Source: Paraflavitalea sp. CAU 1676
GTDB lineage: Bacteria; Bacteroidota; Bacteroidia; Chitinophagales; Chitinophagaceae
Length of the DNA: 64,000 bases
Assembly: GCF_029223285.1 (NCBI RefSeq)
Contig: NZ_JARHUJ010000007.1
Span: forward strand, 186,001 to 250,000
Reading direction: 5' to 3'
Part shown: in pieces, positions 25,497 to 33,565 of the stretch
How the letters are laid out: every line of letters begins with the position of its first letter
Position numbering within the stretch: the first letter of the stretch is position 1
The notes under the pieces: model-generated
What the model was told of the DNA's origin: nothing
The model's database searches: none
What the model saw: the letters and a program-made list of their open reading frames with translations, nothing else
Made by a program: the position numbers and the translations under genes

Positions 25497-26345
25497 CTAT
25501 TTTTCCTCTATCCTGTCACGGAACTCATTGAGGCTTTCGATGCACTCCTCATGAAAGGCGGTAAAAGACTTCTTACGTGCCAGAATATCCTGCATAATCC
25601 GGGAAAAGTTTCCGACTTCAATGCCGAAAAAAGACTCTAAGTGCATGAAAAGCTGTTGCAGACTAGTCCTGCCATTATTAATAGCTCCTACTGATTTTAT
25701 CCCGTATACCCATTCTACAAAAGCTGCCTTTGTATGAGTCCACCGCATCAACGAATTCAAGTCATCTCCTGGTTTCGCGAGTAATTCTGGAGACTTCTGA
25801 TTGGTCCGGACTGCTTCGTAATACTGAGAAAGTCGATCATTTGCTAAAATGCGGGATACAATGTAATCCTTGTCGGTTGTGAAACCTCTGTCTGTATCAA
25901 TCTGTCTGTATCCAAAAAATGGATAATTCGATCCTTTACGGGTAAAATACCTTTCATCCAAATGGGAGAATCCAGCTCTAAAGTATCTATAGAACTCAAT
26001 ATGCTGCCTGTAGAACCTATATATATCCTCTTCATGGGAAGAAATATACTGTTCAACTGTTGATGTTTTTCCTTGGGGGCGTTCGGATTCAAAAAGGTGC
26101 ACCTTGTCATAATAGATTAGAGAAGAATGAAATTGCGGCTTTACTTCACGAAAGAAATAAATTTCTTCGCAAGAATCTACAAAGGGGTACTCCCTAATTG
26201 TTGCCTTCAAGGCCTCCATCTTTAAAAAGCAAACCTCGGCGGCTTGGGAAACCATTTCTAAATGGGGCTTCTTCGACCTGCTTAATACAGCCAGTTCCTC
26301 AACTAGGGCTTCATAAAGCGACTGCCATTCACTTCTATATTCCAT
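25497..26345 (-). CDS. RteC-domain regulator
   Basis: A 282-residue protein matching the RteC family, the regulator of excision and transfer first described in tetracycline-inducible Bacteroides conjugative transposons. Recognisable segments are YRYFRAGFSHLDERYFTRKG in the middle and the C-terminal block HTKAAFVEWVYGIKSVGAIN, FFGIEVGNFSRIMQDI and ARKKSFTAFHEECI. Length fits the family. It supports this whole stretch being part of the element. No RteA/RteB two-component pair is seen in the window. Confidence 0.85.
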   Translation of the reverse strand: MEYRSEWQSLYEALVEELAVLSRSKKPHLEMVSQAAEVCFLKMEALKATIREYPFVDSCEEIYFFREVKPQFHSSLIYYDKVHLFESERPQGKTSTVEQYISSHEEDIYRFYRQHIEFYRYFRAGFSHLDERYFTRKGSNYPFFGYRQIDTDRGFTTDKDYIVSRILANDRLSQYYEAVRTNQKSPELLAKPGDDLNSLMRWTHTKAAFVEWVYGIKSVGAINNGRTSLQQLFMHLESFFGIEVGNFSRIMQDILARKKSFTAFHEECIESLNEFRDRIEEK

Positions 26346-26657
26346 AAAAGTGGGTTTTGTTAGTTAACGTATATGGTTTAGTATCGGTTTTCGACAGGCT
26401 TGAGTTATACAGTGAAATTATAAAGGTTACAAATACCTGAAATTGGCAAATGCCAATAAAAACATCTTATTTTACCCATAATTCCGACTTTTCCATCAGT
26501 AAAATGTTAATGCAGGTAAAAAACTGAATAATTTATTTATCGTTTGTACTATCCGTTAGTGTTATTTACTATATTAGAGTAGGAATCGACTAACCCCACT
26601 CCATCATACCGTTTTGACAATTCTCAACCATTGTTTAACCTAAAACGGCCTCCGTTT
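26346..26657. other. AT-rich divergent promoter region
   Basis: About 310 bases between rteC (minus) and the Crp-like gene (plus). Strongly AT-rich with no supported gene and no clear repeat. It probably holds promoters for both flanking genes. Confidence 0.5.
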
Positions 26658-27242
26658 ATGGACCTGCTTATTGCCTACCTCAACTCTATATTCCCCCTTT
26701 CGGAGGAATTAAAGATACACTTGAGAAAAATCATCAAGCGAAGAACAATAGAAAGGAAAGCATACTTGCTAAAGATCGGGGACATTAGCAGCCAGGTCTG
26801 CTTCATTGAGAGCGGTCTATTAAGATGCTTTTATGAAAAAAATGGCAATGAGGTATCGTCTTGGTTTATGAAGGAGAACGATGTCGTCTTCTCGATCGAT
26901 AGCTTCTATTCACAAAGCCCGAGTTACGAAGCAATTCAAGCCCTGGAACATACAACTATCTTTTTTATAACTTTTGATGAACTAGCCTATATATACAATA
27001 AGTACATTGAATTCAACTTCGTTGGTCGTGTTTTAACCATATTCTATCATAAGTTATGGGGCGAGCAACTCTATTCAATCAGAATGCGCTCAGGCGAGGA
27101 AAGGTACGAGTGGTTATTAACTAAACACCCGGAACTTACTATACGCGTGCCAGCTAAGTACCTCTCTTCTTACTTGGATATTTCAGAATTTACGTTAAGC
27201 AAGATCAAAGCAAGGCATTCGCATCCAAAGATTGACAACTAA
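26658..27242 (+). CDS. Crp/Fnr-family transcriptional regulator
   Basis: A 194-residue cyclic-nucleotide-binding-domain regulator. The cNMP-like beta barrel is visible (RRTIERKAYLLKIGDISSQV, CFIESGLLRCFYEKNGNEVS, IQALEHTTIFFITFDELAY) and the C-terminal HTH is RVPAKYLSSYLDISEFTLSK. Bacteroidota members usually lack the cAMP-binding residues, and here too the Arg-Ser motif is absent. ATG 26658 is preferred over an upstream TTG. It precedes the three secreted cargo genes and may control them. Confidence 0.85.
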   Translation: MDLLIAYLNSIFPLSEELKIHLRKIIKRRTIERKAYLLKIGDISSQVCFIESGLLRCFYEKNGNEVSSWFMKENDVVFSIDSFYSQSPSYEAIQALEHTTIFFITFDELAYIYNKYIEFNFVGRVLTIFYHKLWGEQLYSIRMRSGEERYEWLLTKHPELTIRVPAKYLSSYLDISEFTLSKIKARHSHPKIDN

Positions 27243-27299
27243 GGCAAATTACCGTACCCAATTGAAATGGTGATTTCCTAACTCGTCAAATCATATACC

Positions 27300-28661
27300 A
27301 TGAACCAAACTATGAAGGTGCTACTATTCGGCTTACTAATTTCAGCTTCATTTTACGCCTGTAAAAAAGAAGCACGCAAAACTGACTCACTTTCATCATT
27401 TGCGCAAGAGGCCCGCTATTTCTTCGAAAATGAAGTACAAAACTCCCTCCAATTACCCTCAACAAACCAACCTCCAATTCAAAGAAATCCGCGTACGGAG
27501 CAAAAACCAATGCCGATTTGGAAAGAGCTGACACACGTAAAATCCCCAGTTGGCAAAGGAATTGTGGTCCCCTTAAAATTTGAAAAAGATGCATACATGC
27601 ATATTCCCGGCGCCGAATATGCGTATTCAATAAGTCAGACATCTAAATTGTTTATATATCGGGACACACAAAATAGTATGCAGGCAGTCCGCTTAACCTA
27701 TATCCCAAACGCTGAATACACTCCCGAGTCGCAGTTTTCAGGCTTTATTTTGGCGGAAAATTGGCAGGGTGAAAAACTCGCAGTATACAAACAGGAAGCC
27801 AACGGGAAATTGCTTTTTGAAGCTCCAATCCCCAATCCAAATGCCAAATATGAGTGCATCTATTTAGAAGGGTTTAACTATTCAGAATTGGACCCTAAGG
27901 GTTACTCCTATTCTCAGTTGATTGGATGCTACTTTACACCTGAAATAGTTTCCCCTGTTGCATATGACAAACCTCTTATACCAGAAACAAGTGGTGGAGG
28001 CGGTCTTATACGCCCAGGCAATCTTACGCGAGAACCAGTTATTACCTTATTTGGAGGCAATAGTCCTATTAATAATATAAAAGGCTATTTTAACTGCTTC
28101 GACAATGTTCCAGGGGAAGAAAATCAGTACCAAATTACGGTGTGTGTAGTTCAACCTAGCCCTGGGAGAAGACACCCATGGTACCCCATAAATCCCTATA
28201 TAAATGACCTAAACCCAGTTTACACGGGTCACGCGTTTTTGATCCTCAGTCAAAACAGAGCAGGAAATTCTTTCATAAGAAATGTGGGGTTTTATCCAAT
28301 GGAAAGCGTAAATCCTTACTCCCCGAGGTCGGCAGGCCAATTGAACAACGATCAATACCGGGAATTCGACGTCAGACTGGCAATCAATGTTACGAGCAGC
28401 CAATTCTTTGCGGTTTTGGATCATATTTCACTAACGGCCAATGCTCAATATGACTTAAATTTAAACAATTGCACTTCCTTTGTAATTGCTTCCCTTGCAA
28501 GTGCGGGAGTCAATATTCCAGCCACTCGAGGTACCTGGATGAACGGGGGAGGTTTCAATCCGGGAGACTTAGGTCAAGATATTCGGGAAATGGAGCCAAC
28601 TCAGAATATGACGCCAAGTTCCATTACGGGAAAACACGAAAATAAAGGTGTATGTAACTAA
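27300..28661 (+). CDS. Lipoprotein with permuted papain-like C-terminal domain
   Basis: A 453-residue protein with a lipoprotein signal (MNQTMKVLLFGLLISASFYAC, Cys about residue 21). The first 250 residues are a beta-rich region of unknown family. The C-terminal part has a His in TGHAFLIL (H311) and, later, an Asn-Cys in LNLNNCTSFV (C391), the order expected of circularly permuted NlpC/P60-like enzymes. It may be a surface-exposed hydrolase; the substrate is unknown. It is followed after nine bases by the next secreted protein gene. Confidence 0.6.
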   Translation: MNQTMKVLLFGLLISASFYACKKEARKTDSLSSFAQEARYFFENEVQNSLQLPSTNQPPIQRNPRTEQKPMPIWKELTHVKSPVGKGIVVPLKFEKDAYMHIPGAEYAYSISQTSKLFIYRDTQNSMQAVRLTYIPNAEYTPESQFSGFILAENWQGEKLAVYKQEANGKLLFEAPIPNPNAKYECIYLEGFNYSELDPKGYSYSQLIGCYFTPEIVSPVAYDKPLIPETSGGGGLIRPGNLTREPVITLFGGNSPINNIKGYFNCFDNVPGEENQYQITVCVVQPSPGRRHPWYPINPYINDLNPVYTGHAFLILSQNRAGNSFIRNVGFYPMESVNPYSPRSAGQLNNDQYREFDVRLAINVTSSQFFAVLDHISLTANAQYDLNLNNCTSFVIASLASAGVNIPATRGTWMNGGGFNPGDLGQDIREMEPTQNMTPSSITGKHENKGVCN

Positions 28662-28670
28662 ACTTAAATT

Positions 28671-29087
28671 ATGACCAAATCCCTCTCATTGTTATTCTTA
28701 TTATGTATAGGGCTAAAGAGTGTTTACTGCCAACAACTCGACAGTCTAACCGGATGGAGAATTTACAAGCTCGTAGATCGGACAGCATACCAAGCATCTG
28801 AAGATACGCTAGCCCACTTGGACAGCCGTCTCCTCCCCCATCAAGCGATCAATACTTTCGTAAGCAAAATGATTATCCTAAACACCGATAAACCGCTATC
28901 CCTAAACAGTGCGTTCTTAATGAGCTTTCTAGACGTAAATTCCAAGCCAGTAAAAGTAATAGTTAGTGGAGGTGGAGACTATATTTTTGTAAGGAGATTT
29001 CAAAAATATTATGCCATTCCGGAATCCATTCGGCAGGACTGGCTCGAGTTTCTTAATGAACAATATGGAATCTTATCTAAAAATTGA
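28671..29087 (+). CDS. Small secreted protein, possible partner of upstream lipoprotein
   Basis: A 138-residue protein with signal peptide (about 1-20, ending VYCQ). The mature part is mixed alpha/beta, with TAYQASEDTLAHLDSRLLP and an exposed-looking VIVSGGGDYIFVRRF strand pair. No cysteine remains after cleavage, which would suit a periplasmic protein. The tight spacing to the lipoprotein gene suggests the pair works together, for example as enzyme and inhibitor, but this is speculation. Confidence 0.6.
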   Translation: MTKSLSLLFLLCIGLKSVYCQQLDSLTGWRIYKLVDRTAYQASEDTLAHLDSRLLPHQAINTFVSKMIILNTDKPLSLNSAFLMSFLDVNSKPVKVIVSGGGDYIFVRRFQKYYAIPESIRQDWLEFLNEQYGILSKN

Positions 29088-29460
29088 TAGCGTGAATGTG
29101 AAAAATCTTCGCGAGGTGATCTACTGGAATCTGGGATTTGCATTATTGATAGTGTTACTAGCGTTCAATTACGGGCACGCAAGCAATACTTGGCCTTACA
29201 TTTCCTACAATCTGATAATTCTTCGCATCCTTTTAATTGCTGCTACAATACTCATTATTCTCGCAAGATTATTTTCTAAACTTTCCAGCCAGAATCTTGC
29301 ATATACATTAGTTGGCTGGTTCAATTTTACATTTGGAGCGTTTGCTTTAGCCTGTTTTTTTATTGACGACAAATGGTCCTCATGGCTGAGGGCTAACATT
29401 GTCAATTTTGGGTTAGCGTTGGTTATTTTCATAGACAAAAGAATCGCTGCCAAAACATAA
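29056..29460 (+). CDS. Small four-helix membrane protein
   Basis: A 134-residue protein (ATG 29056, or 29065) whose start overlaps the end of the upstream gene by 32 bases. Hydrophobic helices lie at about residues 22-40, 50-70, 78-98 and 108-125. No motif is recognised. As the third gene of the unit with the lipoprotein and secreted protein, it may be an immunity or anchoring protein (inference from position only). Confidence 0.6.
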   Translation: MNNMESYLKIDSVNVKNLREVIYWNLGFALLIVLLAFNYGHASNTWPYISYNLIILRILLIAATILIILARLFSKLSSQNLAYTLVGWFNFTFGAFALACFFIDDKWSSWLRANIVNFGLALVIFIDKRIAAKT

Positions 29461-29624
29461 AATGAACTTTAAAAGAATCGCGTATTGGCATCGCTACGCT
29501 TTTCGCTAGTTATAATGCTTATGATCTCAGCAGATATAATTGAAGATTTAGGCTGCTGTCCATTTTGCATTGCCTTATATTTCGCCGGCTTTTATCTTTT
29601 GTTTTTAATCAGAAGAGGTACAAT

Positions 29625-29834
29625 TTATGGTTTCCCACCCCCCTCCATTTGAGCAATAATCTTATTGACTTCCGTTTCCGTAGACTTCAGTCGCTGTTGA
29701 CAGAAGGTAATTAGAAAGGAGGCCCGCTTTACTTTCTCGGCAAGAACATCAACAGAGACAGTCTCATTCTCAATATCCTTGGATATCTGCTGTAGTTCTT
29801 TGTATGCAGCTTCATACGTTAAATTCACGTCCAT
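29625..29834 (-). CDS. xseB: Exodeoxyribonuclease VII small subunit
   Basis: A 69-residue helical protein matching XseB: LTYEAAYKELQQISKDIENE and LAEKVKRASFLITFCQQRLK. XseB associates with XseA to form exonuclease VII, which degrades single-stranded DNA into oligonucleotides. It overlaps the end of xseA by 23 bases. Being next to integrase and transfer genes, it is probably element cargo rather than the housekeeping copy. Confidence 0.85.
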   Translation of the reverse strand: MDVNLTYEAAYKELQQISKDIENETVSVDVLAEKVKRASFLITFCQQRLKSTETEVNKIIAQMEGGGKP

Positions 29835-31265
29835 CGTGTTTTGTTTTTTGTTTAACGGTTGATCGAAGTTTGGTGCTATCGAGAATCACCTCGATTTCTG
29901 AGCCCACGGCAATATCTTCCGCTTTGGCAGCCAATTTACCGTTGTGCAGTACCAGGGCAAATCCCCTTTTGAGGATGTTGTCAGGCGCCATTACCTTGAC
30001 CATGGAAACATGGTGCCCCAAATATCCACTTTGATTGATAAGGTACTTGGCAGTGAAAGACTTCAAATTGCCAATTACCGTATCAATATCACTTTTCCAA
30101 GTATAAAGAACCACCCGCGGCCGGGCCATTAATCTCGCAGAAAGGGCTATCAGCTCATTTTTCCGGTCAAAGATCAGGGACGCAGACCTGGTGATCATCG
30201 TCCTGTTATTGTTGATTAGCGTTTGGTTATGCTCGCCAATCAGATTCCTGGCACCATGCATAATAGTGCTATTGAGGATCGCAAGACGCTGAAAGTGATC
30301 CGAAAAAAGCCGTTGAGAGTGGATCAGAATATTTTTCTGCAACAGAAGGATTGAGTCTTCGAACGACCGGTTGTGCTGGAGGATAAACTCCGCAGATTTA
30401 GTGGGGGTCTTAGTCTGTGTATGAGCCATCAAGTCAGCGACGGTCTCATTGCGCTGGTGGCCGATCCCCGTAATCACTGGAATAGGGAAGCGGGCAATAG
30501 CCTTTCCGATCCTATATTGGTCAAAAATGAGAAAATCAGTCTGGGCCCCGCCTCCCCTGGCGATTACAACAGCGTCATACGGCTGGCCGCTGTTGAAGAC
30601 AGCAATAAGGCTATTCACAAGCTCTTCTTCATTCAAGTTCCCCTGAACCGAGGTGTGATAGTCATCTATCTCGAACCGGTATCCAAATTGGTTGCCTTCG
30701 AGGGTATGCCTGAAATCCTCATAGCCCGCAGATCTTTTCGAGGCAACAAAGGCAATTCGCTGGATAACCCTCGGAAGCGGCAACCGCTTATTGTAGGTTA
30801 TATAATCATCTCCCCTCCTTTCGACCATACCCGGATTCTCCATTACCAACCGGCGGAGGGTCTCTTGCCGTTGCTGCTCCAGCGCCCCGAGGGTAAAGTT
30901 CGAATCAATGTCCAGTAAATTCAACTTGAGGCCATATACCTCATGGAAGTTGACTTCCACTTTGACCAGGATGCTTATGTTGCTCGTAAACCGCTGCCGG
31001 GTTATCTTTTCAAACAATTCGATTGATTGCGATCCTCGTCCGAACGCCGCCGCCTGGATTTTAGCGACCAACTTACCTGGTCCCTCAGATTCGCTTAAAT
31101 CGAAATATGGTTATTCTTATTTGAATAGTAGGTATGATTAGTCACATCGGCGATAACCCAAAACTCCCCACCGGAAAATGCTTGGCTGATGGCTTCCTTT
31201 ATCCGGCCACTCAATTCCGAAAGTCGTATGGGAATAATACCAAGACTGGTTATTGGTTCAGACAT
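29812..31265 (-). pseudogene. xseA: Exodeoxyribonuclease VII large subunit, frameshifted near the 5' end
   Basis: The reading frame from 31071 to 29812 (419 residues) has the XseA catalytic core: AKIQAAAFGRGSQ, ARGGGAQTDFLIFDQ, VITGIGHQRNETVADLMAHT and TPTKSAE. Its only start there is a weak TTG. The missing N-terminus is present upstream in another frame: ATG 31265 encodes MSEPITSLGIIPIRLSELSG through VTNHTYYSNKNNH, typical of the XseA OB-fold, then reaches a stop. Dropping one base at about 31106-31109 restores YFDLSESEGPGKLVAKIQ and joins the halves. This is either a real inactivating deletion or a sequencing error. Confidence 0.8.
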
Positions 31266-31651
31266 ATTTGATCGACAGATGAATCACGTGAAACTACAAA
31301 TCTGTCAATAAAAAACCTTATTGTCTCCAATAGTATTTGATTTCAGAAACACATATCGCAATACGTCCCACAAAGCCAGAGTTACTTATCTAAATGAAAG
31401 TCAGTACATTAAGTCACATCCTTAAGACTTGTCCAATATTCTGCACCCGTTTCCGATCAATCTTTTATCTCCAAATCTCCCCCGTTCCAGACTCCGTACA
31501 TCTGTTACAGACTGTGCTTATCTCTCACACCTTCGTACGATTTTGTTGGGCTAGGCCTAATAGCTAACGGGCGTCTATTGGTAAATCCCGGGGCTGTTAG
31601 TCCGGGATTTCATTTATTCTGCTTAGTTTACCATATCCAAGTTTTAACCCA
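31266..31651. other. Intergenic region with hairpin
   Basis: About 385 bases without a supported gene between xseA (minus) and the GIY-YIG gene (plus). The one clear feature is AAATCCCGG (31583-31591) inverted as CCGGGATTT (31602-31610), followed by CATTTATTC; it looks like a terminator or leader hairpin 40 bases before the next gene. No tRNA is seen. Confidence 0.55.
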
Positions 31652-32422
31652 ATGGAACATCTGAACAAAAGACTTAATGCAGCTCACAGGTATATGGCTG
31701 AAGAGCTGATCCTTGAAATGGCAACAAAGAGCCCCGAAATCAGCAACGTAGTAAACGCCATAAGTAGAGAAAGCTTTGGGATCTGGACGTATAATGAAGA
31801 TTTTTCGCCAGCGTACACTCTATCATACATCAATAGTCAAGGCAAGGATTTGGTAGGAGAAGTGCTAAGCCTGAACCTGAACGAAAAGGATAACTTTGAG
31901 GTCACAATGGCATTCTGTGCACATCTTTCCCGTGAATACTCACATCTTGACACGATCGATGTGTTCAACACCTATAACCATAAGCTTCGGTCCTACCTCG
32001 AAATGCACGAAATCCGTACTGTAACGCAGGAAGAGCTTGTAGCTTGTGAAGAGGAAATTACCATTATCGCGAAAGGAAAAGCAATTTATTACATACCCAT
32101 TATCGACAAGCTGAATTTTTACAGAAGCCTGTTCGGCAATCTGCATGCCCAGCCAAAACCTCGCGACGAAAATGTAGTATACCTGTTACTCGACATCCAG
32201 ACCGGATTTTTCAAAATTGGGCGGAGCAGCAACCTTTACCACAGGGAAGGGACCCTCCAAGCACAAACACCGGTCATTGAAACCATAGCTTTCTGGAAGG
32301 CACCCAAAGAAGCCGAGCGGCTACTCCACCGGCAGTTTTCGGAAAAAAGGCTTCGTGGAGAATGGTTTAAATTAGATTTCAAGGACCTTCGCCAATTGAA
32401 AGAAATTATCGAAAATTATTAA
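31652..32422 (+). CDS. GIY-YIG (T5orf172-type) domain protein
   Basis: A 256-residue protein. The C-terminal 85 residues resemble the T5orf172/MUG113 branch of GIY-YIG nucleases: VVYLLLDIQTGFFKIGRSSN (the YLL...KIG strands), then LHRQFSEKRLRGEWFKL. The N-terminal 165 residues are helical and unknown, with a tract LNLNEKDNFEVTMAFCAHL. A nuclease acting on DNA in defence or mobility is plausible. It is monocistronic and convergent with the DUF1016 gene. Confidence 0.7.
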   Translation: MEHLNKRLNAAHRYMAEELILEMATKSPEISNVVNAISRESFGIWTYNEDFSPAYTLSYINSQGKDLVGEVLSLNLNEKDNFEVTMAFCAHLSREYSHLDTIDVFNTYNHKLRSYLEMHEIRTVTQEELVACEEEITIIAKGKAIYYIPIIDKLNFYRSLFGNLHAQPKPRDENVVYLLLDIQTGFFKIGRSSNLYHREGTLQAQTPVIETIAFWKAPKEAERLLHRQFSEKRLRGEWFKLDFKDLRQLKEIIENY

Positions 32423-32529
32423 GCCAATACAAACACCAATCTTCCTATAGACACCTCCTAACACTTATTAAATACTATTCGTATAGCAAAGATCAATTAA
32501 ACTCAGCCGACCCCACCTTTTCAATTGTC

Positions 32530-33504
32530 TCATTCCGAACCAACACATTGCAGTTTTCTATATAAGGTCGATTTATCCGGCAACTTCAACTCATACTCCG
32601 CCACCATCGCCGGCGACAAACTTCTATTCATCGCATACCTTACCACGTCATGATCCCGATCCTTACAAAGCAATATCCCAATACTCGGCTTTTCATGTGG
32701 CTTCTTCACATCCCGGTCCAATGCCTCCAGGTAAAAATTTAACTGCCCCAAGTATTCGGGCTTAAACTTGTCGATTTTTAGCTCAATGGCTACTAGGCAC
32801 TGCAGGTCACGGTGATAAAATAATAGGTCAATCTCAAAATCACTGTTACCGACTTGTAATCGAAACTCTTGGCCCATAAAAACAAAATCCTTTCCCAGCT
32901 CCAGTACGAAATCTTTCATTTGGATTACTAACGCCCTCTGTAGCTCGATCTCACTATGGTCGGGTGGTAGCGACAAAAACTCAAAAACATAACTATCTTT
33001 AAATGAACCATTTGCAGGCTGACTAATTTCTCTCAATACTGTTGAGAGTTTTGCATTTCCAATCAGTGAGCGCTCAAATAAGCCGGAACTAATCTGCCGA
33101 TCCAGCTCCCGAACACCATATCGCTCATTTTTGCAACGCAACAGGTAAAACTCTCTTTCCTCCATAGTTTTGCACCGCGAAAATATTGCCAGGTTGTGTG
33201 ACCAGCTGATTTCTCTCAACAGCGTTGAGAGTTTTGGGTGAGCCTTATAAGTTTCATAAAATTGCTTCATCCGCCACAAGTTCTTATCGCTATATCCTTT
33301 CAGATCGGGGGTGTTACTGGTTATATAAGCAGCCAACTTAACCACCACTGATTTTCCCCAGACCTGACTTTCCACTCTTTTGCTGATATATTCCCCAATG
33401 CTCCAATAGAGGTTAATCAATTCTTTATTGACTGCTTGAAAAGCGTTCACCCTGGATGCCTGGATCATTTTGATAACCTCAGTAAACTCACGCTCTTGTT
33501 TCAT
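32530..33504 (-). CDS. YhcG/DUF1016-family PDDEXK nuclease
   Basis: A 324-residue protein. The N-terminal DUF1016 domain has VNKELINLYWSIGEYISKRV, GYSDKNLWRMKQFYETY and SWSHNLAIFSRCKTMEEREF. The C-terminal PDDEXK domain has D226 in FEIDLLFYHRDL and E241-x-K243 in LVAIELKI. Such proteins are probable DNases or junction nucleases associated with restriction systems and mobile elements. Two short palindromic repeats inside the gene each encode a KLST(L/V)LREIS segment (residues 91-100 and 152-161). It follows the integrase in the same direction after about 60 bases. Confidence 0.85.
   Translation of the reverse strand: MKQEREFTEVIKMIQASRVNAFQAVNKELINLYWSIGEYISKRVESQVWGKSVVVKLAAYITSNTPDLKGYSDKNLWRMKQFYETYKAHPKLSTLLREISWSHNLAIFSRCKTMEEREFYLLRCKNERYGVRELDRQISSGLFERSLIGNAKLSTVLREISQPANGSFKDSYVFEFLSLPPDHSEIELQRALVIQMKDFVLELGKDFVFMGQEFRLQVGNSDFEIDLLFYHRDLQCLVAIELKIDKFKPEYLGQLNFYLEALDRDVKKPHEKPSIGILLCKDRDHDVVRYAMNRSLSPAMVAEYELKLPDKSTLYRKLQCVGSE
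33030..33048. repeat. Palindromic repeat inside the DUF1016 gene, copy 1
   Basis: CTCTCAA-TACTG-TTGAGAG: 7-bp arms, in frame in the nuclease gene and coding for part of a KLSTVLREIS segment. Flanking bases (TTTC before, TTTTG after) are shared with copy 2. Confidence 0.7.
33213..33231. repeat. Palindromic repeat inside the DUF1016 gene, copy 2
   Basis: CTCTCAAC-AGC-GTTGAGAG: 8-bp perfect arms with the same flanks as copy 1, coding for part of a KLSTLLREIS segment in the same frame 183 bases away. Confidence 0.7.
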
Positions 33505-33565
33505 AGTAGGTCATTTAGATAGGTAAAGAAAAACTGTTGCGACCGAGACAGTCGAGTTTGTGGCT

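Noticed and set aside
29515-29652. 45-residue frame with a hydrophobic stretch and a CPFC segment
   Set aside because: No ribosome binding site evident, overlaps the end of xseB on the other strand, too short to support.
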